Notes under the pieces: model-generated
Seen by the model: only the letters and a program-made list of their open reading frames with translations
Database searches by the model: none
What the model was told of the DNA's origin: nothing
DNA from: Aureobasidium sp. EXF-3400
Taxonomy: Eukaryota; Ascomycota; Dothideomycetes; Dothideales; Saccotheciaceae
Direction of reading: 5' to 3'
Assembly (NCBI GenBank): GCA_024195585.1
Contig: SWBL01000009.1
Coordinates: 62,001 to 126,000, forward strand
DNA length: 64,000 nucleotides
Shown: positions 53,596 to 64,000 of the stretch, in pieces
Numbering within the stretch: the stretch's first letter is position 1
How the letters are laid out: every line of letters begins with the position of its first letter
Made by a program: the position numbers and the translations under genes

Positions 53596-54010
53596 GCTGT
53601 CGACGGGACTACGCAATTCTGCGACTGCACTGCATCTGGAGGCTGGCCACGTTCACTGAAGCGGACAGACAGCAGAAGACCAAGTGCAAATTGTGGCTGG
53701 GACTGGTGCAAGACGCGTAGAAAGATGACGGATAGATTGCTAGCCAGCCGTTCAACTTCCGACGCAGCAGGCAGCCTCTCCAAAACCTACACCACAAGCC
53801 TCAGACTCTCCTTAGCACTTCCACGAGCTGCAAGTCTTGGCACCACCCGAAGTGAAACCCGCTCTTATCGCCATCTTCCCTCTGCCCTAATCGCCGACGG
53901 CAGCGCGGACCGAGCAGTCTACCGAACCTTCGACTTTTTTTCCTGTACCGCGACTGCCTTTTCGCGACGCTTTCCTCCGCAATATCTTTTCCACACAACC
54001 CATTCACATC
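53596..54010. other. Intergenic: divergent promoter region SEC3/SRP40
   Basis: 415 nt between the two divergent starts. A T-rich run lies near 53930-53945 before the SRP40 start. No coding potential beyond frame shadows. Confidence 0.55.
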
Positions 54011-55192
54011 ATGTCCGCATCAGCTCCGTCGCCCGAGCTCCTTGCTCTTGTTAACGATTTCCTGGCCAGCAATGGCTTCGACAAGGCTGCAAAGGCTCTC
54101 TCCAAGCAAGCCAAGGACCAGAGCATTACTCTTGCCGCCAACACCAACACTACCCTGACTGCTCTCTTCGACGCTCGCCCCAAGGAAGCTGCTGCCGCTG
54201 CCACCGCCGATGACTCCTCGGATGCTAGCGACAGCAGCAGTGACGAGTCCTCCGACTCCGAGAGCGAGGACGAGAAGAAGCCCGCCAAGAAGGTCGCATC
54301 TAAGAAGGCCCGCAAGGTCACTCCTCCTTCTTCCGACTCCTCCGACTCTGAATCTTCCGAAGACGAGAAGCCCGCCGTAAAGAAGACCAAGGCCGTAAAG
54401 AAATCCGACACTTCCTCTGATTCCTCTTCTGCTTCATCTTCCTCCGAAAGCAGCGACTCCTCAGACTCGAGCGACAGCGATTCCTCCGATTCTGATTCCT
54501 CTTCCTCCTCGTCTTCATCGTCGTCATCTTCCGACTCCGACTCCGACAGCTCTAGCTCCTCTGATTCCGATAGCTCCTCATCGTCAGACAGTGACTCCAG
54601 CGATTCCGAGTCTGAGAGCGAGAAGAAGAAGAAGTCTGCAAAGGCTGCCAAGGTCGAAAAGCCCGCAAAGAAGGAGAAGGCCGACAAGAAGGAAAAGAAG
54701 GAGAAGAAGCCCGTTGCAAAGGCCGAGCCCTCATCTGACTCTGCTGCTTCAAGCGTTACTCTCGCCGACGCTCCCCTCAAGGCCGTAGTCGACACCCTCA
54801 TGGTCCCCGCCAGCTCGGCCCTCGGTCAGGCCGAAGGCACTGCCGCCCCATCGAACGACGCAGAAGAGCATATGCACCCTAGTCGCAAGCGTAAGCTCGG
54901 AGGCGCTTTCGGCGAGGCTGAGCAGCAAGTTGCTGTCCCCGCCACCGACGAGAACATCAAGCGCGCAAAGAAGGAAAACGTACCTTTCAGCCGCATTCCC
55001 AAGGACCAAGTGGTCGACCCCCGTCTTGTGAGCAACGCCTTCGTTCCTTACGATTACGCTCAGAAGGCCCACGAGGCTCTGATCGTCACCAAGGGCAAGG
55101 CTTTCACCAAGGCCAAGAACAAGGGCAAGCGTGGTAGCTACAGAGGTGGCATAATCGACCAGACACCCAAGGGTATTCAGTTCGAGGATTAG
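54011..55192 (+). CDS. SRP40: Srp40/Nopp140-like nucleolar phosphoprotein
   Basis: Nucleolar chaperone-like protein that assists snoRNP assembly and ribosome production. Single exon, 393 aa. The N-terminus (LLALVNDFLASNGFDKAAKALSKQAKD) is a LisH-like dimerising helix pair. From about residue 67 to 220 the protein alternates Ser/Asp/Glu blocks and Lys/Ala-rich blocks, including runs of eight or more Ser; this is a casein kinase 2 substrate layout. The C-terminal SRP40 domain is clear: NVPFSRIPKDQVVDPRLVSNAFVPYD, then KAFTKAKNKGKRGSYRGG followed by IIDQTPKGIQFED. The domain order and the final motif make the assignment firm. The middle section is low complexity and would vary among strains. Confidence 0.94.
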   Translation: MSASAPSPELLALVNDFLASNGFDKAAKALSKQAKDQSITLAANTNTTLTALFDARPKEAAAAATADDSSDASDSSSDESSDSESEDEKKPAKKVASKKARKVTPPSSDSSDSESSEDEKPAVKKTKAVKKSDTSSDSSSASSSSESSDSSDSSDSDSSDSDSSSSSSSSSSSSDSDSDSSSSSDSDSSSSSDSDSSDSESESEKKKKSAKAAKVEKPAKKEKADKKEKKEKKPVAKAEPSSDSAASSVTLADAPLKAVVDTLMVPASSALGQAEGTAAPSNDAEEHMHPSRKRKLGGAFGEAEQQVAVPATDENIKRAKKENVPFSRIPKDQVVDPRLVSNAFVPYDYAQKAHEALIVTKGKAFTKAKNKGKRGSYRGGIIDQTPKGIQFED

Positions 55193-56065
55193 ATGTCTCA
55201 AAAAGGCAGGGAATTGAGGAATAGACTATACAAAAGTCCAAGCGTGGAGTTTTTTTGTTGCGCAAATCAGGTTCGGGGTTTCTTGTTCAGGTGTTTTTAT
55301 TGATAGAGTATCATATATTTCCGGTCCAGACACGGCTCGCTTTCTGTAACCAGAGCCGAAATTCTACAAATACTTCAACCAAGGGATACTCTTCTCACAC
55401 AAACAAATTATTTTCCGTATTGACCCTGGCGAGCAGACAGTTTTCTGGCATCAAACATCTGCCAGCTCCCACAGATTAGCTCAACGAAAGGTTTACTCCC
55501 AGAAACGCACTCGACACCCACCATCGGCTATCAACGGAGTGATCAGAATACGCAGCATCGAGACGAGACAACATCGCTCAGCTCGATTTCTCATGAGCTC
55601 TTTGCTGCTAGGTCTTCCTAAACTTCATATTCCACGATTCTATTCGTTCATCGAAGTATTATCCGCAGAGCAACCAAAACAATCAAAACACTGCTATTGG
55701 GAACGCTTGTAGCCAAAATCTATCCATCTTGATCACTCTGTGGCTTTCTCCAGGCTAGACTCTTGCAATCATTGATGATTGGCAGTCTGGTAGACGAAAT
55801 CGTAGGGCTGCGCAAGTATAAAAGTTTATTCTCACACCAGACTCAAAACCTCTCACCTCGACTCTTGGGGTCAATGAAGGCCAATCAGGACTACTATTGG
55901 TACCACGATACTGTCTAGCCAAGAACGTGGGAAGAGTCACATCTTTGATTAGATCGAGTAGAAAATGGTCGAGTCTTCGCATTCTTTCATTCTCCCTTTC
56001 TCATACTTCTCTATTTGCAAGACAGTTCTATCATAACCACTCGAAGTAGAACGATTACCTTCAAA
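55193..56065. other. Intergenic
   Basis: 0.87 kb between SRP40 and the secreted Cys-rich protein (both +). A TATAAAAG string at 55817-55824 is about 240 nt upstream of the latter and could be part of its promoter, but the distance is long. Nothing else. Confidence 0.45.
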
Positions 56066-56674
56066 ATGAAGTACACAGCTACCGCCCTCGCCTTCCTCGG
56101 CGCCACCTCTCTAGTCACCGCCGCCCCTGTCAACATTACCTCCCGCATCATCGACAACACATTCACCTCGCCCTCGAACTTGCCTGGCTGTGGGTTCTGG
56201 GTTGGTAACTGGTGCCACATGGAGATGCAGTATGTACCTTCTCTCTCACCAGCCAAGAAACCCCCCTCTATACCTCTATTTCACCCTTTGTCTGCTCTAG
56301 CTGACAAGAAGAACTCAGACTGTACCGCGGCCCAGACGCCATGGCCAGCTACACCCAATGCTGCCACAACCACAACTGCGAGCCCGACCTTGCCAAACAA
56401 AAGTTCCCTCCTCCATCTGCTGATCCCACTCTTGACTCTACTCTTGAAGACAGAGAATCACAACCTCGCTGTGGAGCATACAGAAGTTTTGGCTGTAATT
56501 GGGAAGCCCAGTATGTTTTATTCTCTGTCTTGCTTTCACATACTAGAAGTCTTCAGAACTAATGACTACTACAGGTTTTCTCATGGAAATGTTACGGAGA
56601 ATTATAGGGAGTGTATGTGGAGACATGGGTGTGATCCTGATGATGGTCCTAATCTTGGACTTGACTTGGACTAG
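56066..56674 (+). CDS. Small secreted cysteine-rich protein, unknown
   Basis: I do not recognise a family. Three exons, 56066-56229, 56319-56510 and 56575-56674, give 151 aa; donors are GTATGT both times and acceptors CTCAG and CTACAG, all in frame. Residues 1-20 form a signal peptide (MKYTATALAFLGATSLVTAA). The mature part has nine cysteines: PGC, NWC, CCHNHNC, PRC, FGC, REC and HGC. Three Trp-containing short motifs (GFWVGNWC, GCNWEAQ, CMWRHGC) are noteworthy, and the end is acidic (CDPDDGPN). Two N-glycosylation sites are possible (NIT and NVT). Size, signal peptide and Cys content resemble fungal effector-like or surface proteins, but that is inference from composition. An odd number of Cys leaves one unpaired or used in dimerisation. 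Expression evidence would be decisive. Confidence 0.75.
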   Translation: MKYTATALAFLGATSLVTAAPVNITSRIIDNTFTSPSNLPGCGFWVGNWCHMEMQYVPSLSPAKKPPSIPLFHPLSALADKKNSDCTAAQTPWPATPNAATTTTASPTLPNKSSLLHLLIPLLTLLLKTENHNLAVEHTEVLAVIGKPSMFYSLSCFHILEVFRTNDYYRFSHGNVTENYRECMWRHGCDPDDGPNLGLDLD

Positions 56675-59600
56675 GGGAAGTTTGAGTGGCCAAGTGATCG
56701 TGTTTAAAAGCTTTGGGTGTACTGTCGATGCTTAGTTCTCGGATGATGATGCTAGGAGAAGCTACTGAATGGGTACGAGAATGTAGGGGTCCCACAGAGT
56801 TTTGTCCTGGAAGGAATGGGAAAAGATTATTCGTTGGTCGAGATAAAGGAGTTAATAGGAGAGTAGAGGGCTCTTCAGGACTCACTCTGCAGAATAAAAG
56901 TTTTTGATCTAGAAAACAGAAAGTGTTCTTTTTGGTCCGCCATATAAGAGTGTTAGTTAGTAAAGACTCATGGCTTATAAGGTGATGGTCGATATATTGT
57001 GATAGACATGTCTCGAGGGGTTGTGATTCCAGCATTAGATATGCTTTAGAAGCTAGAGACAAAGGTGTGTAGAGTTGCCTGTAGTTTAAGGTCTTAAGTG
57101 GTTAACAGTATCGTGAGCTTCTGATTAGTTACTAATCATTAAATCTTGAGCTCCAAGCCTACAGCCCTACTCTAACCAACCACCAAAACCATAATACTCC
57201 TAACAAGAAAGAAGCATTTATCTCAAGATCCCCCAGCAATCACAACACACGAAACACCCCTGGTTAACCTAAACATCCTTCCAGGAAAAGCAGTTCGGGG
57301 TAAGAAACACAGTAAACTCCACATGTCAAAAAGCACCAAACTTCATCTAGAAGCACGTCAAACGTTTCAAACCCCCTCCCATCGGAAGTGGCACTCTCGA
57401 AATCCCATCGAGAATCTTAGCAACAAGCGCTACTGACGCTTAAAGGGGCTCAACCCGGTAATCGCGTGAAGTGAGAGGGAGCAGCACGCTATAAGTAAGG
57501 CTGAGGCAAATGCTACGACGTTTCGCGTTATAAGCGTGCAGATGTTAAGGAGGCATTTTGGGAAGAGGGCAGTGGCGTAAGTAATTAACGGTGCTGTTAC
57601 ATAGTTCCAGGGCTGAACACGAGTAGAGGGTTAATTGTACCGAGTACCAGGTTTCGCGTCAAAGGGCAATATGTTTGACCGTTTGTGGCTGGGCTGGTTG
57701 GGCTGGCATCGGGATATACCTTTGCCCTTCGACATATGCAGGAGTTCGAAATATCAGGTTACCTCATCGTGAACAGTGCAGACACCGAGTGAATCCCGAC
57801 ATAGCAAAAAGTATTTGTAAGGCAAGATTGAACAGTAGTATTGATATAAGGAGAGATAGAAAAGGGGGGTATCTAGATGGAAGCTTTGTAACGAAAGGAA
57901 AAGAAATGGCTGAGAAAGAAAAGGAGCAACAACACACCACACCATAAGTGAAGAAGAAAAACACACTGGGGTTTTGTGATAATACAGCAAAGAAAAAGAT
58001 GAACGAGGGAAGAATGAAAAGAAGGAAACAGTCCGAGATGCGCCATACGAATTTTGGGTCGCCCCATTTCCCTTCCAAAAGTGTACTGTAAAGGGAGTTG
58101 TACAAAGCCTTGTAGTCCTCTTTGCCCTTTTTCCTATTCCAAAGCACGCCAATGTGCTGTGAGAACGTTTCTATCCGTGTTGCATTGCATTGCATGCTGT
58201 GGAAGACGCGAAGGAAGAAAAGGATTGGGAAGGAGATAACGCCAGTAGCACTCCGGCCGATAAGAACCAAGAAAAGAAACAGATGACGGCTTTCTCCATT
58301 TAACGCCAGACGCGAAACTTGGAAGAAGTGGAATCTTTTTTTGGTCGAGTTTTTTGATATGCTGTTGTTCTCCAGAAGCAGAAGTTGTATTCTTCGGAAT
58401 GTGGAGAAGGACAGAATGGAAGGGCCAAGAGAAAATGATGCGCGGGCCAGTTGTAAGATTGATTCATGAAACAAAAGCCGTTGATGCCGAGATGAAACCG
58501 TCAAGATGGGGTATATTATGCGAAAAAAGAGAACTCCAGAAACCGGGTAGCGAGAGACGATGAAGCGGAATGAGCAAGTGTGTGTAGCGAGAGTGACAAG
58601 TTACTCTGAGCTTTGCAACAACAGAGTATTTTGGTGATGGTGTGTGGTTCGAGAGAGTGGAAAGAAGCAGCAAGGCACCTGGAAAAAAGTGTGGGTTAGC
58701 GTAGGTTCACTTCAAACAGTCCGGGCGTCCCGCACCGGACCAGAGCTTGAGGCAGACTAACCCTTGCGGAAGCAAGTATAGAACAACGCCAGCGCCTGTT
58801 TCCTTTGATTGCTGTATCTGTTTCCCTTTCCTCTTCCGGCCGCAAGGAAGGAAAGGAAGATTGGGATGACAGCTCATTGATATTTCTCGTGTCAGGCGGG
58901 ATCACAAGATTATCGAGGCTTTGGTGGCGGAGGCTGGCCAGGCTTCAAAGTGCCTGTTGTGTCGTACGCTCCTCGGCCCATGTTGATTGTGACGACGTTG
59001 CTGTTCCTTCGGATCATGTGGAAGTGAGTTGCTCTTTGGAAGAGAAGGACTGGATGTGCAGTGCAAACTATAGCAGATTTCAATGTTAGTATACCATTTT
59101 ATCTTGGTCGCATTTGTCATGTCCGGGTGATACAGTCGGGCAAGGAAGGGCAAGGCTTACGATGAGTAACGGTAATCAAGTCGAGAATGTCCTCGTGAAG
59201 AAAACCACGAGAGCCAAAAGACACTCCGTCTGATGGAAGGCGGCCGGGATCTAGCTTTGTAGCGAAGGGCGGATCGAGTCGTATTTTTTGACACAAGGGG
59301 ACTCGTTCTTTTTCCCCAAAGAGAATGTGTGTGGAATGCTGGTCTCACCAAGGAACCGAAACCAAGAATTATAAGAAAAAATGTATACGCCTTGCCGCAG
59401 GGGGAGAAAGGTATGCGAAGATGAACAAGGGAAAATAAAGGAACAAAAAAGGTGGCATACCCATGGGCGAAGGCGATACGGGTTATATCTATCTCTCGAC
59501 TCTCTGGTCTACAAGCTCGCGTCACCACGCATGGTCTTCTCTGAGTGCAACCCCTTTCCCTTGGGTGTCTCGCTTGGTAGGCCCCAGGGAGATTGAAACT

Positions 59601-62426
59601 GACGTGCACCCATTACTTTTTTTTTGTCGAGCGCTGACTGACGCAGACGGGGCAGCCGTGCGCCTGAGCTTTTTCTGTTTGGCTGTTTCAAGTCCGATTT
59701 GATGTGCGCAGCAAGGGCGGCCGATCTTGCAGCTTTGATTGATTGACATGCCCGGCAACGGTACCAACAGTCAGCCCCCCGGCAGCGGCGCGGCGAACTT
59801 GCAGCGCAGGGGTGATTTGGCAAAAAAAGGATGAAGCGCCAACAAGCAGCAGTCGAAAGAGATCAGTTTCCCAAGCCATCATTCTCTCCGTCCCGCCGGG
59901 AACGAGGCTAAACCCTGTCAATCGATTGCCATCTAATGCAGGCACTCCCGCGCCAAAGTATCCGCGCATCTGCTTCGAGGCTCACAGCCGCTGCACGCAC
60001 CTCTGTTGGTCTTGCATTTCTGGCAGACGTCAAAGACACGGATTCAGGTTTACTGCTTGTCTCGATTCTTGGCTCGTATGTCTATTGCAGAAGTGATAGC
60101 ACCGCATACTCACTCCTCCAACGCGATCGACTAATCTCCCAATTCTTGCTTCAAACAGACGCTACTGAAGCATCAGATGCTGGTCCCGGATTCCGATATA
60201 CTACAACGAGACCGACATGACATAAAACACGAGGCGGCTTCGCGGGAGGTATCAAACTAGAAAGCCGCTAGAACCAGCGCCTCATCTCCGGGGCCTTCGG
60301 ATCAACGGTCTTACCGTGAGCTTAGAAGATTTATATGCTTCCTTCTCCAATCTGTTGCTGCGTGAGAGTGAATGGAGAGCTGAGTTTATCGTGCCCTCGA
60401 TGACTCGTCGTCGTCCCTGGTTACTCGTCCGCGGTTGTCCAACTGTATGGGACCTGCAGGTGCCATTCTTTCGGATCTCGCGGCGAAACGGATGCAGGCT
60501 TGTACATCCCGCTGCAGGCTGTCAGATCTGCTCTGTGCCTCGACCCTTGATACGCCAAATGTATTGACTCTGCTTCCGTTTTGCGTGATCAAGCGAGAAT
60601 GCTCTGCCCCTTTCGCTCGTTTTCTTTGTTCCTGACCTCAGCTGCCCAGCCCTTGCTCTTTCCTTTTTTCCGAAGAGGACCATGCTTCTGGAATATCTTC
60701 CTGAGCAAAGACGAGGATTGACCCTGATCATCCATGGCCCATGTCATAGCCACCGAAATTGTCATATCTGCCCGAAGCCGTGGGCAAAAGCAAATTAAGA
60801 TTGTGACAGCAGGCCATCCTTGCATCCTTCGTAGCACTGTTCTGGAAGAACCGGGTCCTCGGCCGATCTAACTATGCCCTACTCACACGACCTTGCTTCA
60901 ACTTAACTTGATGTAAGCGCTTGACATCCTCTGACGATTGACGCCTACAAAGGGAGCGTCAAGGAACAAACATCTGCCATGTCATGCTCTTCAACATGTT
61001 TGATGCAGAAAAAAGCGGAAAAACAATCTCCTCGACCGGCACGGGAGGAGCTTCACAAACAAACTCTCGCCAACCCTGGCAAGCCACCAAACAACCAGAA
61101 GACAAAGAGCTGCCGTCGGACGCGGCAAACTCACAATCCCCTGTGCATGTCAATCAGAGCTTGATTGTCTCGCAAACCTGTGCATCGTGTTTCTTCATGC
61201 ATCGAGCCGCTGAAAGGCAGTGCGACGCAAAGCCGGGAACCGATGCAGCAGTTCGCAGACGATTGTCTGTTCTTGGTGTAACACTGCAGCAAACCAGGTA
61301 GAGATGGTTTATCCAACGGAAGATTTGCCACTAAGAGACAAGTTCGTGACTGGAGACTGGGACCGGGTATCTTGTGATGAATGACAAACAGCAACACAAT
61401 CAATCCTTGCATGATGAATACTGCACCGACTGACGTTCCTATTGAGTTTGCTGTGGAGATGTTCTGCGCAGACGATCAATTGTTCCTAAAATGGCCCGCC
61501 AACGTAACCTTGACGATGTTATTGAAACCTGTTGTCTAGAGGAATTTGTCAATGCAAAGTCATGTTTCTTGCAGGCAACAACCAGGTTGAATCCAAGGCT
61601 CGCTTTCGGTCAGCGATTACCAAGGACCAGAAACACGAGACGTCAAGGATATTGGGCTTCAGAATTCCGTCAGTGTTCCACGCAGAAACTTCTCCCGCTT
61701 CTGCTATATTAATTTAATGACGTTCGGTTCGAAAAGTTCGGCAGGTCAGGGCTGTCAGTGGTAAGCCGTGTCCGCGTACTGACACAAGCGGTTCCCGTGA
61801 TATCAACAAGGACCATAATTGGCAACCGAGTATGTAATGTACTCAGGTAGATGGCTTATTCTGGAGGCGACGATAGAGACATGGCCAGACCAAGGAGTCG
61901 TCAAGGGTGGTACGGGCTGAGTTGTTCTAAATCAACAAGCATCACAGTCAGCCGAGATGAGGTTCAGGGCGGCCCTGGCCGAGAGAACACCTGGGGTCGG
62001 GCCAGCGGTCCAGAAAGGGAGGCTCAATTCAGCGAGGAGCAAGTGAGTTGGAGAAGGCGGTGTATTGCTGCAAGCCACAGATGTGACAGCAAGACGATCA
62101 GGTACCAACATCTGCTTCTGACAGTTTGAAGTGAGGATCAAGTCCTTATTCATAAAAGCACACGCTGATGTGCAAGATGAAGAAGAAATGTGCCCTCGTT
62201 AATTGGAAACACGCTCCGAGGCTCTGTAAGAGCAGAAGTGGTTGGCAACACAAGCAAGGAATTCTCAACGGTCTTGGCTCGACATCATGGCGGGTAAAGG
62301 CGCGGCCTGGTCAACGTCGCTGTCGCCTCGGTCATTGTCATTATCACGGAAATCTGCCTTTAACATCGTCGCAAGCATCCAACATCAATACTACAACCCT
62401 GTCACGTCTATAATCCACATCGCACA
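56675..62426. other. Very long gene-free region
   Basis: 5.75 kb between the secreted Cys-rich protein and the Rab5 gene (both +). The longest frame, on the minus strand at 57764-58504 (246 codons, TTG first), is full of Phe, Leu and Ser runs from a pyrimidine-rich strand and has no ATG near its start, so I do not call it. A short plus frame at 59749 (28 codons) is also unconvincing. No tRNA, snRNA or transposon end was seen. It may be regulatory, non-coding RNA or a decayed element. Confidence 0.45.
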
Positions 62427-63218
62427 ATGAGTGACGCATCAACACCGAAGCCCAGCAGCAGCGTCAAGCTGGTCCTGCTGGGAGAGGCTGCAGTAGGAAA
62501 GGTACATTGATCCAAGTCGACCATCCACCAGCCACACTCACTAACACCATGCTAGTCATCACTGGTCTTGCGCTTCGTAAACAACGACTTCCAACCCAAC
62601 AAGGAACCCACCATCGGCGCCGCCTTCCTCACAAAGAAGATCTCGCTACCTGCCCGCACCATCAAGTTCGAGATCTGGGATACCGCAGGCCAGGAGCGTT
62701 TCGCCTCGCTCGCTCCCATGTACTACCGCAACGCCCAAGCCGCCCTTGTCGTCTACGATCTTACCAAGCCCTCTTCATTGGTCAAGGCCCGTCACTGGGT
62801 TGCCGAGCTGCAACGTCAAGCCTCGCCAGGCATCGTCATTGCCCTGGTCGGAAACAAGTTCGATCTGTGTGGTGAAGAAGGAGAGGACGTCGACGAGGAT
62901 GCTGCCGCTGCCGAGACTGCTACAGGCGAGGATGAGGACGGTGCAGATGCCAGGAAAGTGAGCACGCGCGAGGCCAAGTCATATGCCGACGAGGAGAACC
63001 TACTGTTCTTCGAGACTTCTGCCAAGAACGGCACCAATGTCACTGAGGTCTTTACTGCTATCGCCAACGGTATTCCTGAGACAAGCCTCAAGGGTCCTAG
63101 AGGAGGTGCTGCTGCCGCCAGAGCTGGTGCAGGTGATGCCGCTGCTACAGGCCAGGAGTCAAGGGTCAACCTGAACAGCATCAGAGAAGCTGGCGCAAAG
63201 GAGGGCTGCGCGTGCTAG
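62427..63218 (+). CDS. Rab5-type endosomal GTPase (Ypt5/Vps21)
   Basis: Small GTPase directing early endosome fusion and vacuolar sorting. Exons 62427-62501 and 62556-63218 give 245 aa. The intron is GTACAT..GCTAG in phase 0 and splits the P-loop: GEAAVGK-SSLVLRF. Switch I is EPTIGAAF (Thr of TIG), and switch II is [21 protein letters not shown]. The guanine-specificity loop is NKFD (NKxD) and the last motif ETSAK. Between NKFD and SAK a very acidic insert ([20 protein letters not shown]) extends the usual loop. The protein ends CAC, a CxC geranylgeranylation motif. The extended Ala/Gly tail precedes it. It is clearly Rab5 rather than Rab7 by its effector region ([23 protein letters not shown]). 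Confidence 0.95.
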
Positions 63219-64000
63219 GTTGCTCCATTACCATTACCACTTCTGCTTTACTATGTATTGCGTTTGGGCAAATCCTGATTGCTAGTGAGCAAACCGCTGT
63301 CTCGAATTCTAAATCTGGGACCAGCCGTCGACAGAGCTCTTGCATTCATGCTCTTGGAAGTTTTGATATTTTCATGTTGGCGTTCTTTCCCGATCTGTTG
63401 CGGCACCCGGATCGTTTCTTCTTTCTTTTTGCTTCGTCTTGTTGATATCCACATCGAGTCTTGTCAGGGGGTCTTCTTTATCCCCTATCTACCCAGTTAT
63501 GCCTCTTCGAATCGATTTTATCTTTAGAGCTGACCTGCATTACACGACTGCAAGTAGGATGTGTCTTGTCCTCCCGACGTCCTGAGCTCAAACAAACCAG
63601 CTATAAAAATGCATCATGCTTTTCTGATGACAAGGATGACTGTCTGACACAAAGAATCTGCCAGCAATGAATTCTTGACTGTACAGCAATGACCCTCTAT
63701 ACACCAGAGCAACATCATTGAGCGTTAATTATCTCCAAGATGCGCAGCGGCTACTCCTTTGCTGAACACATCTCTTTACTGTTGACCAGCCAGTACGCCG
63801 GCCATTCAAAAGTCTCGAATCCTTGCACCATCACCTCCTCGCCCACCTCTGTCGGCGAATCTTGCTCGGGCAACACACAAAGCAAGCACATCTTCTCAAA
63901 AGGTGTTTTATAAATCTAGAAGATTAGAGGAATCTCCATATCAAGTAAGAAGTTATATCGATATGTTATCGAGTATCAGGTAGCGAAGAATGAGGAGGCT
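63219..64000. other. 3' flank of the Rab5 gene to the window end
   Basis: No recognisable gene. Short frames on both strands have no domains. The window ends inside this region. Confidence 0.5.

Noticed and set aside
54004..54801. 265-codon minus-strand frame over SRP40
   Set aside because: It is an antisense shadow of the Ser/Asp/Lys repeats of SRP40; the plus frame has the conserved C-terminal domain.
57764..58504. 246-codon minus-strand frame, hydrophobic
   Set aside because: It begins with TTG, has long Phe/Leu/Ser runs caused by a pyrimidine-rich strand, and shows no domain or codon pattern of the neighbouring genes.

Overview
The window is a gene-dense stretch of nuclear DNA from a filamentous ascomycete (Pezizomycotina). 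The evidence is the many short GT-AG introns (roughly 45-110 nt) with CTAAC/TACTAAC-like branch points, the single-copy fungal housekeeping genes, and the style of the proteins (fungal Sec3, Erg27, SAPS and Cdc24 homologues). A dothideomycete is my best guess, but that is an inference from general similarity and not something the sequence proves. There are no rRNA genes, CRISPR arrays or recognisable transposons, and I found no tRNA.

Layout. 1-9.7 kb: a partial AKR7-type aldo-keto reductase, an SLC35F-like transporter, a Ser-rich unknown, a SAPS-domain phosphatase subunit, VPS60 (ESCRT-III) and a secreted HNH nuclease. 10-24 kb: NCS6 (tRNA thiolation), a Pho85-type cyclin, an NRAMP metal transporter, a peroxisomal-type enoyl-CoA isomerase and CDC24. 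24-34 kb: an F-box/WD40 protein, a beta-carbonic anhydrase with two apparent first exons, a VHR-like aldo-keto reductase, a class II ketose-bisphosphate aldolase and the glutamate-cysteine ligase modifier subunit. 34-41 kb: APS1 (AP-1 sigma), MAF1, ERG27 and a Pro/Ser-rich unknown. 44-48 kb: QCR8, PHB1, PEX4 and RRP46 in tightly packed divergent or convergent pairs. 48.6-55 kb: the very large SEC3 and SRP40. 56 kb: a small secreted Cys-rich protein. 62.4-63.2 kb: a Rab5 GTPase. Large gene-poor stretches lie at 41.1-44.3 kb and 56.7-62.4 kb.

The genes do not form a metabolic cluster; they are mostly core cellular functions. Several themes recur: trafficking (VPS60, APS1, SEC3, CDC24, RAB5), mitochondrial membrane (QCR8, PHB1), peroxisome (PEX4 and an isomerase ending in AKL) and redox (AKRs, GCL modifier). 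Many neighbours are divergent and probably share promoters.

The most unusual signals are: (i) repeated, abrupt changes from a C-rich to a G-rich strand inside genes, always C on the left and G on the right of the plus strand whatever the gene direction; (ii) a carbonic anhydrase locus whose two alternative first exons would give a cytosolic and a mitochondrial form; (iii) an unfamiliar nine-cysteine secreted protein. I did not see a convincing, wholly new multi-gene system. Exon boundaries were read by eye from splice signals, frame continuity and family conservation. Introns without transcript data remain predictions.
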